NCBI GenBank assembly: GCA_030537075.1
Contig: JAUNOS010000004.1
Span: 48,998-112,997, forward strand
Source: Candidatus Saccharimonadota bacterium
GTDB taxonomy: Bacteria; Patescibacteriota; Saccharimonadia; Saccharimonadales; Saccharimonadaceae
Reading direction: 5' to 3'
Length of the DNA: 64,000 bases
Each line of letters begins with the position of its first letter. The first letter of the stretch is position 1. The notes beneath the pieces are model-generated. The model had not been told where the DNA came from. It searched no databases and saw only the letters and a list, made by a program, of their open reading frames with translations. This document shows positions 53,446 through 61,632 of the stretch, in pieces. The position numbers and the translations under genes were made by a program.

Positions 53446-54315
53446 ATGTCAGAAGCACAATTAGACAAGGCGGCAGCCGCCATACGAAAAACAAGGATTG
53501 ACTGCAACAATCTCATCGCCGACACGATACGCGAACAGGCAAACGACGTCGCAACGGGCGTCTTGAGCCGAGGCATCCCCGAGTGGGGCGTGAAGGGGCA
53601 CGCTGGACTATGCAACCCGCGTGAGTTTTCGCTCGCAATGTTCGGAGAGGATTGCGCCCCTGACGAAGAGCAAGATCCTGAACAGCCAAAACATGACAAC
53701 ACAATGACACGCCTCGGTATATCAGACGAAGCGCTCCGCGAGGCCTTTAACTGTGAATCGTCCGCTTCAGACAAAGTGACAGGCGCCCCCTTTAATCATA
53801 GGGGTGATCCATTCCGCTTCTGGTATGATGAGGTCACTATTAATGCTCCATTGTACCGTTCGCAAGGCAGTCGAGCAGTTGCGCTCTATATGCTCACTTA
53901 TAACAGCGACTATCAAGAAACGCTCACTGGCACACTAATCATCCCCGTCGTCAGTACCACCTCCAATCTCTATACGAGCACCCCTGAATATCCTGATGCC
54001 TCATACGGGCTAGTCGATATATTCAAGGTCCACAGAAATTACAATCTGATGCGACACTATTATTCCCTGCGACAATCTCCCGACCATCACTGGGGTAAAT
54101 ACTATGACGAACCAGGTCCCTTTTCGGGAAGACAGACTATTGGATATCAAGCGCTGATAGGGATGCTTGGCCGGGGTTATCAGAGTAACCGAACGGCCGT
54201 ACGTAATCTCCTCTCTTCGCTCGACCGGATATACGATCTTGCCGATGACCCATCAAACCTCGAGCCTGACCATTGGGACCCTGCCCTCACTGACTACTTC
54301 AGGTCTGCACGCTAG
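53446..54315 (+). CDS. Unknown protein bounded by 39-bp repeats
   Basis: A 289-residue soluble protein with no membrane helix. The central part is aromatic-rich (GDPFRFWYDEVTINAPLYRS, ALYMLTYNSDYQETLTGTLIIPV) and the C-terminus helical (LEPDHWDPALTDYF). AGGAGG precedes the ATG. Its last codons and stop lie within copy 2 of a 39-bp repeat, whose first copy lies upstream of the promoter. Layout and short similarities (GTLIIPVVS versus GTVYLPTIS; a terminal HWD/NWD segment) suggest distant paralogy with the next gene. Confidence 0.65.
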   Translation: MSEAQLDKAAAAIRKTRIDCNNLIADTIREQANDVATGVLSRGIPEWGVKGHAGLCNPREFSLAMFGEDCAPDEEQDPEQPKHDNTMTRLGISDEALREAFNCESSASDKVTGAPFNHRGDPFRFWYDEVTINAPLYRSQGSRAVALYMLTYNSDYQETLTGTLIIPVVSTTSNLYTSTPEYPDASYGLVDIFKVHRNYNLMRHYYSLRQSPDHHWGKYYDEPGPFSGRQTIGYQALIGMLGRGYQSNRTAVRNLLSSLDRIYDLADDPSNLEPDHWDPALTDYFRSAR

Positions 54316-54345
54316 ATATAGCGCACCACACCACATTTAGCGTCC
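54307..54345 (+). repeat. 39-bp perfect direct repeat, copy 2
   Basis: Identical to 53336-53374. It includes the final GCA-CGC-TAG of the preceding gene and ends 37 bases before the -10 box of the following gene. Confidence 0.9.
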
Positions 54346-54382
54346 GAAAACGTCCATGCTTGCATGCGCGCGCCTGATTCTT

Positions 54383-54388
54383 TATACT
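54383..54388 (+). promoter_or_regulatory. -10 box of the 286-residue gene
   Basis: TATACT, 21 bases before the ATG at 54410. Confidence 0.55.
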
Positions 54389-54409
54389 AATCCGCTGGAG
54401 TATTTTACT

Positions 54410-55270
54410 ATGTCAGAACGAACACACCGACCATCATCCATCGCGTCACCAGAGGCAGCGCTTGACCAGATACGAGCAGCCGAGGAGCCGCATCACGCAG
54501 TGGCGGAAGTCGCCAAGCGCAAGCTGATGAATGAGCACGCCTATCGCATCGCCATCAGCCCGCGCGAGTGGCAATGGCTCGACCTCGAGCCGTTTGCCGT
54601 TGCGTTTTCTGGCAATTCATACAGCGACACCCCCGACGCACTGACGCTGGGTACCGATCTAGAGTATTTCGGCATCGGTACCGAGCAGCTGACACATACG
54701 CTCGCAGACGGACAAGGAGTACTGCAGCCATGCATGGCCCTACCGAAGGCACACCGCCTCCCTGAGTTGACCGTTCATCTTCCAGTGTGGCGCAGCGGCG
54801 AAGCCTCACTAGCGATATACGCGCTTTCTCATGCTATCAATCACCTTCCAAGCCGCGCAACCAACCCAGCCATCACCTACAAAGGTACAGTCTATCTACC
54901 GACTATCAGTGCGCGCCTAAGCGCCGACCCAGCAGTCCAGCCGACCTTTGCGCACGACGCTATCAAACTCCTCTATCTTCGTCGCCCTGACCATAGTACG
55001 CTGCCTATTTTTGGCGACGCCATCACTGCTCAGTCCGCCCCTGATATGCAGCCGCGGGCATTCCGCCACGCATATATCATCGGTCGGCAGGCAGTCATGC
55101 AGGCGCTGGTAGCGGCGGGCGTTCCGGACCACGCTACCACTCACGCCGTCAAGAGACTTCATGAGGCCGCGACAAATCCACCCGCCACTCACCCAGAAAA
55201 CTGGGATGGACTTATCAAGCAGCGCCTCGGCAGATGGGGAAGGCTTTTCGCCCAGCCGCAGTCTTTGTAA
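54410..55270 (+). CDS. Unknown protein, possible paralogue of its upstream neighbour
   Basis: A 286-residue soluble protein with a charged helical N-terminus, a beta-rich middle (ITYKGTVYLPTISARLS) and a helical C-terminus (HAVKRLHEAATNPP, HPENWDGLIKQRL). The start at 54410 is downstream of the -10 box; the longer frame from 54356 begins before it and is rejected. Function unknown. Confidence 0.62.
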   Translation: MSERTHRPSSIASPEAALDQIRAAEEPHHAVAEVAKRKLMNEHAYRIAISPREWQWLDLEPFAVAFSGNSYSDTPDALTLGTDLEYFGIGTEQLTHTLADGQGVLQPCMALPKAHRLPELTVHLPVWRSGEASLAIYALSHAINHLPSRATNPAITYKGTVYLPTISARLSADPAVQPTFAHDAIKLLYLRRPDHSTLPIFGDAITAQSAPDMQPRAFRHAYIIGRQAVMQALVAAGVPDHATTHAVKRLHEAATNPPATHPENWDGLIKQRLGRWGRLFAQPQSL

Positions 55271-55298
55271 TATCGCAATTTGTGCTGCTGGACGCGCG

Positions 55299-55895
55299 CT
55301 ACGCCCGTTTCACCACCTTATCGATCAGCCCGTAGGCTACCGCCTCATCGGGCGTCATCCAGTAGTCGCGCTCCATATCGGCCTTCACCTTGCTGAGCCT
55401 CTGGCCGGTGTTTTTGGCCATAATTTTCGCCAGCATTTCCTTGACCTCCAGCGTTTCTTTGAGGTCAATTTCCATATCCGTCACCTTGCCGCGCGTTCCA
55501 CTCGACGGCTGGTGGATCATCACCTTGGCGTGCGGCAGACAAAACCGCTTGCCCTTCGCGCCAGAACTGAGCAAAAACGCCCCCATGCTGGCCTGCAGGC
55601 CGATACCATAGGTCGCCACATCTGGTTTGATGAAATTCATAGTGTCATAAATCGCCAGGCCATCATAGACGCTGCCGCCGGGGCTGTTGATATAGAGTGA
55701 AATGTCAGCCTCCGGGTCGGTGTGTGCCAGGTGTAGCAGCTGCGCCACCACGATGTTTGCGGTGTGCTCGTTGACTTCTTCGCCGAGGAAAATGATCCGC
55801 TCATTGAGCAGGCGCGAGTAAATATCAAAGGCCCGCTCGCCATCAGCAGATTTTTCGATAACGGTAGGGACAAGATATGAGGTTGGCCTATGCAT
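55299..55895 (-). CDS. clpP: ATP-dependent Clp protease proteolytic subunit
   Basis: A 198-residue serine protease that forms tetradecamers and degrades substrates fed by Clp ATPases. The predicted triad is Ser103 (LQASMGAF), His128 (MIHQPSSG) and Asp177 (ERDYWM). The length matches ClpP. The start is seven bases after TATAAT, so the mRNA is predicted leaderless. Confidence 0.97.
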   Translation of the reverse strand: MHRPTSYLVPTVIEKSADGERAFDIYSRLLNERIIFLGEEVNEHTANIVVAQLLHLAHTDPEADISLYINSPGGSVYDGLAIYDTMNFIKPDVATYGIGLQASMGAFLLSSGAKGKRFCLPHAKVMIHQPSSGTRGKVTDMEIDLKETLEVKEMLAKIMAKNTGQRLSKVKADMERDYWMTPDEAVAYGLIDKVVKRA

Positions 55896-55902
55896 GGATA
55901 GT

Positions 55903-55931
55903 ATTATATAAGACTAACTTCCAACTGTAAA
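55903..55931 (-). promoter_or_regulatory. Promoter of clpP, leaderless type
   Basis: TTTACA (55931-55926), a 17-base spacer and TATAAT (55908-55903), seven bases before the ATG. It overlaps the 3' end of the upstream metalloprotease gene. Confidence 0.7.
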
Positions 55932-57290
55932 GGAGGGGAAGTCTTCATCAGCCGACGCCTCCTCTGACGCTTCTTTTTCTGCTAGCTTTTGCGCCTCGAC
56001 CTGCCTCAGTCGCTGTGCTTCCTCTGTATGGAGGGGCACCACTCGCACGTATACCTCATGATTTTCATGACCAGCAACCACCAGCGTTCCCAACTGCTCA
56101 TCACTATATATCACATGCTCAAACCCCCGCTTGTCGTATTGGATACGCTCATCCCAAGCGCTCGGATTTAACAGCGCGCTCTTACTTCCACCATCCCAGG
56201 TTGCAAATACACCCATTCGCTCGATAGGGTTGTGCCGATATTTTTCGAGCGAATACACCAATGGCCCAATGAAGATCGTGTCTATATCCGGTATGACGTC
56301 GCGCAGTGCGTGATCGCTCGGTATGTCCATTGTTATACCCAATATCTGCCCTCGCTCATAACGAATCGGGATTTTTCCAGTCCTTTCAGCGGGGTCGCCC
56401 ACATGATATAGTGACCGCGTCGGATCAAGTCGAAGTAAATCAGCGGAGGAGAAAACGGGAACGTGCATCCCCGTTTTATCAACCAAACTTGCATCCCCCA
56501 TGGCTGAGTAACCTGATGCGTAGGGATCTGGATTGCCGTTTGCATCTTTTACAAGCCCGTAACCCGCCTGTATAATCTCTTGAATTGTGGAATGCTGAAG
56601 GCTATCCTTCAGAGCAGACGCCCTGTCCTTCACTCGACTCGCCCATGACTCCATCTCCCAGGCATGACCCAACTTAAGCAGGTGACCAATTTCATGCACC
56701 GTCACACCGCTTGTCAACATCTTGCCGCGAACCAGTGCTGTCGGGGGACTCCCTGCGGCATACGCAAGTCCTCCCACTTGCTGATTTTCTGCATCAAATC
56801 CGTTGACAATAACAAGCGTCATACTGCTCGCCGTCTTTTTTGCATAACTCTCACCAATCCGCCATATCATCTTACTGCTATAGACGGACTCCTCTCCATT
56901 CTCCGTCGCCAGTACCACGTCAGGTGTGCTACCGTCACGCACAAATTGCACGTTTGGATACACTGCATAATCAGTCGTTATCGCGATACGACCAAGCGCC
57001 CGCACTACCTGCTCACGAATCTGTTCGGCGCCTTGGTGGCGCTCAACACCTTCCGGAGACAGATCCACCACCACAAGACTGGATGTATCAGGCAAGATAA
57101 TTCCTCGTTCATCATGCTGTATCGGGGTAACTGGACGACCCTCTACTGCGCCTTGTGCTATCCCGCCAACAACCATCCCCGTCACCGTGGATACGCAACC
57201 AGCCACCATACCCTTGAGGAAAGTGCGTCGACTTAGCTCATTCTCATCAGGCGAGGCACATACCCTGCGTTCACCATTCGATTCACACAT
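55914..57290 (-). CDS. Tat-signal-bearing metzincin-like zinc metalloprotease
   Basis: A 458-residue protein. Near residue 20 it has SRRTFLKG, the canonical twin-arginine motif, followed by a hydrophobic stretch to about residue 50, predicting Tat-dependent export of a folded protein. The catalytic helix HEIGHLLKLGH is a metzincin-type HExxHxxxxxH; a Met-turn candidate (GYSAMGD) follows about 60 residues later. The C-terminus is a charged helix rich in Glu, Ala and Gln. No tat genes are visible in this window. A lipobox-like VAGC occurs within the hydrophobic stretch, so lipoprotein processing is an alternative. Start at 57290 is set by the promoter ten bases upstream. Confidence 0.75.
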   Translation of the reverse strand: MCESNGERRVCASPDENELSRRTFLKGMVAGCVSTVTGMVVGGIAQGAVEGRPVTPIQHDERGIILPDTSSLVVVDLSPEGVERHQGAEQIREQVVRALGRIAITTDYAVYPNVQFVRDGSTPDVVLATENGEESVYSSKMIWRIGESYAKKTASSMTLVIVNGFDAENQQVGGLAYAAGSPPTALVRGKMLTSGVTVHEIGHLLKLGHAWEMESWASRVKDRASALKDSLQHSTIQEIIQAGYGLVKDANGNPDPYASGYSAMGDASLVDKTGMHVPVFSSADLLRLDPTRSLYHVGDPAERTGKIPIRYERGQILGITMDIPSDHALRDVIPDIDTIFIGPLVYSLEKYRHNPIERMGVFATWDGGSKSALLNPSAWDERIQYDKRGFEHVIYSDEQLGTLVVAGHENHEVYVRVVPLHTEEAQRLRQVEAQKLAEKEASEEASADEDFPSFTVGS

Positions 57291-57300
57291 AACTCTTTTT

Positions 57301-57329
57301 ATTATACCAAATTTCACTCTTTATGTCAA
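57301..57329 (-). promoter_or_regulatory. Consensus sigma-70 promoter of the metzincin gene
   Basis: TTGACA (57329-57324), 17 bases and TATAAT (57306-57301): a perfect consensus, ten bases before the ATG. Confidence 0.8.
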
Positions 57330-57330
57330 T

Positions 57331-57362
57331 AAAACAGGGGGTGGCCTGACGGCCAACCCCTG
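57331..57362 (-). terminator. Terminator after tig
   Basis: CAGGGGTTGGCC and GGCCACCCCCTG form a stem ending in TTTT, directly abutting the -35 box of the next gene. Confidence 0.8.
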
Positions 57363-57385
57363 CCTCATGACAGCCTGCCGTGCGT

Positions 57386-58672
57386 CTACTTGCTATTTAG
57401 CTCCACCAGCTTCTCGACCGTCTTTTCAGTGATCATGCGATTGGCAATGTTGCGGTGCACCTCTGGATTGTCGAACTGCGCCGCCATCTTAGCATCCTTG
57501 CCGTACTGCTGCTTCATGACATCGATCTGCGCCGAGACCTCCTCGTGCGACACTTCCACGCCCAGCTCCTTCGACAATTCCGCCAGCACCAGCCCAGCCT
57601 TGACGCGCTTCTCAGCCACAGGGCGCGCTTCCTTGGCGACCCACTCGTCCTTATCCTTAAAGCCTTGCGATTCAAAATACTGCTCCTGGCTGAGGCCGCG
57701 GTACATTAGGTTCTGCAAGAGATCGCGCTCGATAGACTGCACCTGATCTTCCACTAAGATCTCCGGCAGCGCCACCTTTGAACCCTCGGCCAACTCATTC
57801 ACCAGCTCATCTTTCAACTGCTCGGCTGCTTCGCGCTCTTTTTGCGCTGTCACCTCGCGCTTAATATCAGCCTTCAATTCTTTCACATCAGTGAACGGCC
57901 CGCACTTGGCAGCGAACTCATCATTCACTTCTGGCAGCACTCGCTCCTGCACCTTCTTGAGCGTCACGCTAAACACGACCTTGGCGCCCGCCAATTCCTT
58001 AGCGTGGTAATCCTTCGGGAAGGCCAGGTCAAGGTCAAACTCCTCGCCGGCCTTATGCCCGACAACGCCTTCTTCGAAGCCAGGGATGAATTGCCCTGAG
58101 CCGAGTGTCAAGTTAAAGTCCTTTGCCATGCCGCCGTCGAACGCAACGTCGTCTTTCTTGCCCACAAAGTCGATGATAACCTCGTCGCCGTCCTTGGCTG
58201 CACGCTTGACCTCTGTTTTTTCAGCAAAATTCTGGCGCATCCGCTCGATGATATCGTCGACATCTTTGGCCTCGACCTTCACCTCAGCCTGCTTGGCTTT
58301 TAGTTTTTTATAGTTACCCAGCTTGACTGGTGGCACGATGGCCGATTCAGCGGTAAATTCCAGTTCTTGACCTGGCACAAATTTCTTCACTTCGACTGCC
58401 GGACGATCCAGCGCCTGCAGCTTCTCATTCATGAAGGCCTCGGCCACCGCCTTTGAGATAGCATTTTCCAGCACCTGTTCCTGGAGGGCATTTGGGTCAA
58501 CGTGCTTGGCAGCGACGCTCACCGGCACCTTGCCTTTACGGAAACCCGGCACCTTCAGGTCGCGTGCCAGCTTTGTCAAGGCTACCTGCTCTGCGGCCGC
58601 CAGCTCTTCGGCGCCCAAGGCTATGGTCAATTGTACTTTCGTGTCTGATAGGTTCTTTACAGTCGTCTTCAT
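57386..58672 (-). CDS. tig: Trigger factor
   Basis: A 428-residue ribosome-associated chaperone. An N-terminal ribosome-binding domain (KVPGFRKGKVPVSVAAKHV) is followed by a PPIase domain (DGDEVIIDFVGKKDDVAFDGG and LGSGQFIPGFEEGVVGHKAGE) and a long helical C-terminal domain. Monocistronic, with an extended -10 box eight bases before the ATG. Confidence 0.96.
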   Translation of the reverse strand: MKTTVKNLSDTKVQLTIALGAEELAAAEQVALTKLARDLKVPGFRKGKVPVSVAAKHVDPNALQEQVLENAISKAVAEAFMNEKLQALDRPAVEVKKFVPGQELEFTAESAIVPPVKLGNYKKLKAKQAEVKVEAKDVDDIIERMRQNFAEKTEVKRAAKDGDEVIIDFVGKKDDVAFDGGMAKDFNLTLGSGQFIPGFEEGVVGHKAGEEFDLDLAFPKDYHAKELAGAKVVFSVTLKKVQERVLPEVNDEFAAKCGPFTDVKELKADIKREVTAQKEREAAEQLKDELVNELAEGSKVALPEILVEDQVQSIERDLLQNLMYRGLSQEQYFESQGFKDKDEWVAKEARPVAEKRVKAGLVLAELSKELGVEVSHEEVSAQIDVMKQQYGKDAKMAAQFDNPEVHRNIANRMITEKTVEKLVELNSK

Positions 58673-58680
58673 GACTGCTC

Positions 58681-58689
58681 ATTATAACA
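58681..58689 (-). promoter_or_regulatory. Extended -10 promoter of tig, near-leaderless
   Basis: TGTTATAAT read leftward ends eight bases before the ATG. Confidence 0.6.
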
Positions 58690-58698
58690 GAGGTAGTA

Positions 58699-60033
58699 CT
58701 AAATTTCAAACGCCGCATCATCATCGCCATCATAGCGATGATCGGTCACGACACTAACCATACGCTCAGCGCTTACCCGCAGCTCAGTCGACTCGACAAG
58801 GTTCTTGAGATTATACACGCCGCTCTTCACTTCTTCTTCGCCAACGAAGGCTGCGAACGGAATCTGCTTTTTCAGCGCCGTCTTTAGCTGCTTGTCAATC
58901 TTACGGCCGGTTGTGTCCAACTCGACATTCACCCCCTCGCGCCGCAGTGTCCGCGCCAGTAGGTCAGCACCTGGTAGCGACGCCGCATCAACTGCCACGA
59001 CATAAACGTCAGTCCGTGTCGCTAGCTTCGGCAGGAGTTCATGCACCTCGAGGAATTGCTGCATCGTCGTCGCACCCAAACCGACACCGACCGTCGCCAC
59101 CGGCTCCACGCCGAACAGCCCCACCAGACCGTCGTAGCGCCCGCCACCGAACAGGGCGCGGTTGTTTTCTGGCGAATTATCAAACACCTCGAACACCATA
59201 CCGGTGTAATAATCCAGCCCGCGCATCAAGGTCACGTCAAACACCGCGTTTCCGATGCCTTTCTGGCGCAAAATCTCCATCACCTGGCGAACTTCCTGGG
59301 CGCTCTGACTGTCGGCCAGCTCACTCGGCAAGTCATCGACGCTTTTCATCCCGATAAGCTTCGCCAGCTTCGGCAGTCCTTGTTTTGCATCAGCGCCAAA
59401 GATTTCTATAGCTTGGTCGCGAAAGGCCTCTGCTGGAATTTTATTCTTTTTGTCGAGCAATTTAGTCATGAGCTGCGCCCCGACCACGTCCAGACCGAGG
59501 TAACTGGTCATCAGCTGATTGATCAATTGGCGGTTATTCACTCTGAGGGTGAACATCTCCTCGCGCGCTCCGAAATTCATCACGCTCCAGTAAGCAAACT
59601 CGATGATCTCCGCATCGGCCCACGGACCCTCGGCACCGAACACATCAGCATTTAATTGCCAAAATTCGCGCTCCCGACCACGCTGGGGACGCTCATAGCG
59701 CAAGAAATTAGCGATGCTGTATAGGCGCGCTGGCATGGCCAGCTCCTGGCGACGCGCTGCCACCATGCGCGAGATAGACGGCGTCATCTCGGGGCGCACT
59801 GCCACCTGGCGACCACCGCGGTCAGTGAAAAGATAGGTCTGCTCGCCGGCCAGCTCCTGGCCTGATTTGGCGGTGTAAATTTCGAGTGGTTCCAGCAGCG
59901 GCGCGCCATACTCCTCAAAGCCAAAGCTGCGAGCCGTCTGGTGCCACACCTTAAAAATATAATTCTGTAAGCGCTTTTCCTCCGGAAAATAATCCCGTGC
60001 GCCTTTATAACTCTGGGTCGATAAACTGCTCAT
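58699..60033 (-). CDS. hisS: Histidyl-tRNA synthetase
   Basis: A 444-residue class II synthetase. Motif 2 is RYERPQRGREREFWQLNADVFG and the histidine-specific motif is MRGLDYYTGMVFEVF; the C-terminal anticodon-binding domain begins near residue 345. Start at 60033, with GGAGG and a TGTTATAAT box in the bases immediately upstream; the longer frame runs through both. Confidence 0.95.
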   Translation of the reverse strand: MSSLSTQSYKGARDYFPEEKRLQNYIFKVWHQTARSFGFEEYGAPLLEPLEIYTAKSGQELAGEQTYLFTDRGGRQVAVRPEMTPSISRMVAARRQELAMPARLYSIANFLRYERPQRGREREFWQLNADVFGAEGPWADAEIIEFAYWSVMNFGAREEMFTLRVNNRQLINQLMTSYLGLDVVGAQLMTKLLDKKNKIPAEAFRDQAIEIFGADAKQGLPKLAKLIGMKSVDDLPSELADSQSAQEVRQVMEILRQKGIGNAVFDVTLMRGLDYYTGMVFEVFDNSPENNRALFGGGRYDGLVGLFGVEPVATVGVGLGATTMQQFLEVHELLPKLATRTDVYVVAVDAASLPGADLLARTLRREGVNVELDTTGRKIDKQLKTALKKQIPFAAFVGEEEVKSGVYNLKNLVESTELRVSAERMVSVVTDHRYDGDDDAAFEI

Positions 60034-60042
60034 GTTACCTCC

Positions 60043-60051
60043 ATTATAACA
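60043..60051 (-). promoter_or_regulatory. Extended -10 promoter of hisS
   Basis: TGTTATAAT read leftward, nine bases before the ATG. A GGAGG lies between them, close to the predicted transcription start. Confidence 0.55.
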
Positions 60052-60568
60052 CGTGCTGCTGCAGCCAGGCATACATAGCGACTGCGGCGGCCGCGCCGAC
60101 GTTGATGCTGCGAGTGGAGCCAAATTGCTCGATGGCAACAATCTGATCTGCCTTGGTCGCTAACTCATCAGAAATCCCCGGCCCTTCCTGGCCAAACACC
60201 AGTACGGCGCGCGCTGGCAGGCGGGTTTGCGCCAAAGGCACGCTGCCCGGGATATTATCAATCGCGATGATGGCCCGCCCCTCTTCCCGCATGAGCCGCA
60301 CGAATTCATCAGTGGTCGATAAATACGTCACATGCAAATATTTGTCCGTCGCCATGGCGCCGCGTTTATTCCACTGCCGCCGCCCGATGATATACACCTG
60401 CCGCACCCCAAACGCATTGGCACTGCGGACGATGGTGCCAGCATTAAAATCCCGCTCGGTGTTCTCCAGTGCGATCACCAGGTCGTGACTACGCGCATCC
60501 AGCGTCTGAATAATCTCCGCCTCAGGCCGGCCTTTGAACTCATCAGTCACGTTTCGCGTATCATGCAT
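60044..60568 (-). CDS. SpoU/TrmH-family RNA 2'-O-methyltransferase
   Basis: A 174-residue SPOUT methyltransferase with a trefoil knot. The family motifs are NTERDFNAGTIVRSANAFG, VLVFGQEGPGIS and the C-terminal QFGSTRSINVGAAAAVAMY. It lacks an N-terminal substrate-recognition domain, so whether it acts on tRNA or rRNA is undetermined. It lies directly upstream of hisS but each has its own promoter. Confidence 0.9.
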   Translation of the reverse strand: MHDTRNVTDEFKGRPEAEIIQTLDARSHDLVIALENTERDFNAGTIVRSANAFGVRQVYIIGRRQWNKRGAMATDKYLHVTYLSTTDEFVRLMREEGRAIIAIDNIPGSVPLAQTRLPARAVLVFGQEGPGISDELATKADQIVAIEQFGSTRSINVGAAAAVAMYAWLQQHVL

Positions 60569-60577
60569 AGTGTTTTT

Positions 60578-60586
60578 AGTATAGCA
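60578..60586 (-). promoter_or_regulatory. Extended -10 promoter of the SpoU gene
   Basis: TGCTATACT read leftward ends nine bases before the ATG at 60568. Confidence 0.55.
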
Positions 60587-60622
60587 AATATGGCCGCTCC
60601 TTCACCCTCGCCCCTGTTAGTA

Positions 60623-60651
60623 TTGACATTTTTAGGAAAAAGGTGTATAAT
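60623..60651 (+). promoter_or_regulatory. Consensus sigma-70 promoter of the 151-residue gene
   Basis: TTGACA, 17 bases and TATAAT. Confidence 0.8.
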
Positions 60652-60699
60652 CAAAAGGATAGTATGACTTACTGGTCGATGACCGAAGGATATGAATAT

Positions 60700-61155
60700 A
60701 TGAGCGAAAAACAGTCTACGACGAGCTACGGGGAGCAGGCCGCAGCGGACTTTATCAACGAGGCGCTGACACGCGAGGGCCCAGGCGCCGCCATGGCGCA
60801 TCGTGCCATTCAAGTGCTTACGGGGAGCTATTCGCACAAAGGCTTGCCAAACATGAATGGCCTTGAGGTGTCTAAGAAAAATCTTGCGGCAGCGCTGGAT
60901 AGCCATCCTGACGCGCCGATACGGCCCGCGACACTCGCGGAGAATGCACAGGGTTTTTATGAGGCGACGATGGCCTGCTGGAACGAAACAGCAGACATGG
61001 ATGGGCTAAGTGAAGCTACCCGTAATGTCCTACCAGTCGCAGAAGCATTTGTCGCGACATATAACAGCGTCAAGCCCGTCCGCCCATCAGACGAGGATGG
61101 CAACGCCCGCCTTTACAACGCTGTCGTCGGGCTACTCCAACATAGTGACTTATAA
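60700..61155 (+). CDS. Unknown small helical protein
   Basis: A 151-residue soluble, mostly helical protein rich in Ala and Glu with one cysteine; no family recognised. The start at 60700 has GAAGGA nine bases upstream. An in-frame ATG at 60664 (12 residues longer), only 12 bases after the -10 box and with its own AAAGGA, is the alternative. The GTG at 60643 overlaps the -10 box and is excluded. Confidence 0.6.
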   Translation: MSEKQSTTSYGEQAAADFINEALTREGPGAAMAHRAIQVLTGSYSHKGLPNMNGLEVSKKNLAAALDSHPDAPIRPATLAENAQGFYEATMACWNETADMDGLSEATRNVLPVAEAFVATYNSVKPVRPSDEDGNARLYNAVVGLLQHSDL

Positions 61156-61196
61156 TCCCTTGCCAGCGCCGCCCATACCAGGTGGCGCTTTTCATA

Positions 61197-61205
61197 TGGT
61201 ATACT
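61197..61205 (+). promoter_or_regulatory. Extended -10 promoter of the membrane-protein pair
   Basis: TGGTATACT, about 32 bases before the GTG start at 61238; AAAGGAGG follows. Confidence 0.55.
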
Positions 61206-61237
61206 TGATGGTATAGAAGTGATAAAGGAGGCTTTTT

Positions 61238-61585
61238 GTGAATAAGCGACATATACCAAAGATTATCATTCTCGCGTCCCTGGCGATGATGGTTATCTCG
61301 GCCGGCGTCATCCTTGCCAGCGCTATGAAAACTGGTCCAAAGCCGCGTTTTGAATGCGTGTCAAGGGGTGTTCCGTCATCTGGCTTTTCAGACAAATCCC
61401 AGGGTAATTGTCCTATCAGCATCGAGAGCTATAACAAGGTCATCGACTGGGAGAAGGGTATCTACGGCGACGCGAAATTCGCCATTAACCGCACAATGGG
61501 AGTCATCTTCTTACTCAGCCTGGTCGGCCTCATCACTGGCGGCGTCATGAGCAAGCAGGCAAAGAAGGCTGGCCGCGCCCACTGA
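61238..61585 (+). CDS. Small membrane protein, first of a tandem paralogous pair
   Basis: A 115-residue protein with a hydrophobic helix at about 9-28, a ~55-residue presumably external loop with two cysteines (FECVSRG and QGNCPIS), and a second helix at about 88-105 (GVIFLLSLVGLITGG). The ends are basic, so both probably lie inside the cell. GTG start with AAAGGAGG. It shares WxKGIYGxA, INR and FLLSLVGxITGxVM with the next gene. Function unknown. Confidence 0.72.
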   Translation: MNKRHIPKIIILASLAMMVISAGVILASAMKTGPKPRFECVSRGVPSSGFSDKSQGNCPISIESYNKVIDWEKGIYGDAKFAINRTMGVIFLLSLVGLITGGVMSKQAKKAGRAH

Positions 61586-61632
61586 TGCACGTCAGATTTA
61601 TATAAACGAAAGCTTTAGGAGGTACATCATCC

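Noticed and set aside
60643..60663. GTG start for the 151-residue protein
   Set aside because: The GTG overlaps the TATAAT box of a perfect promoter.
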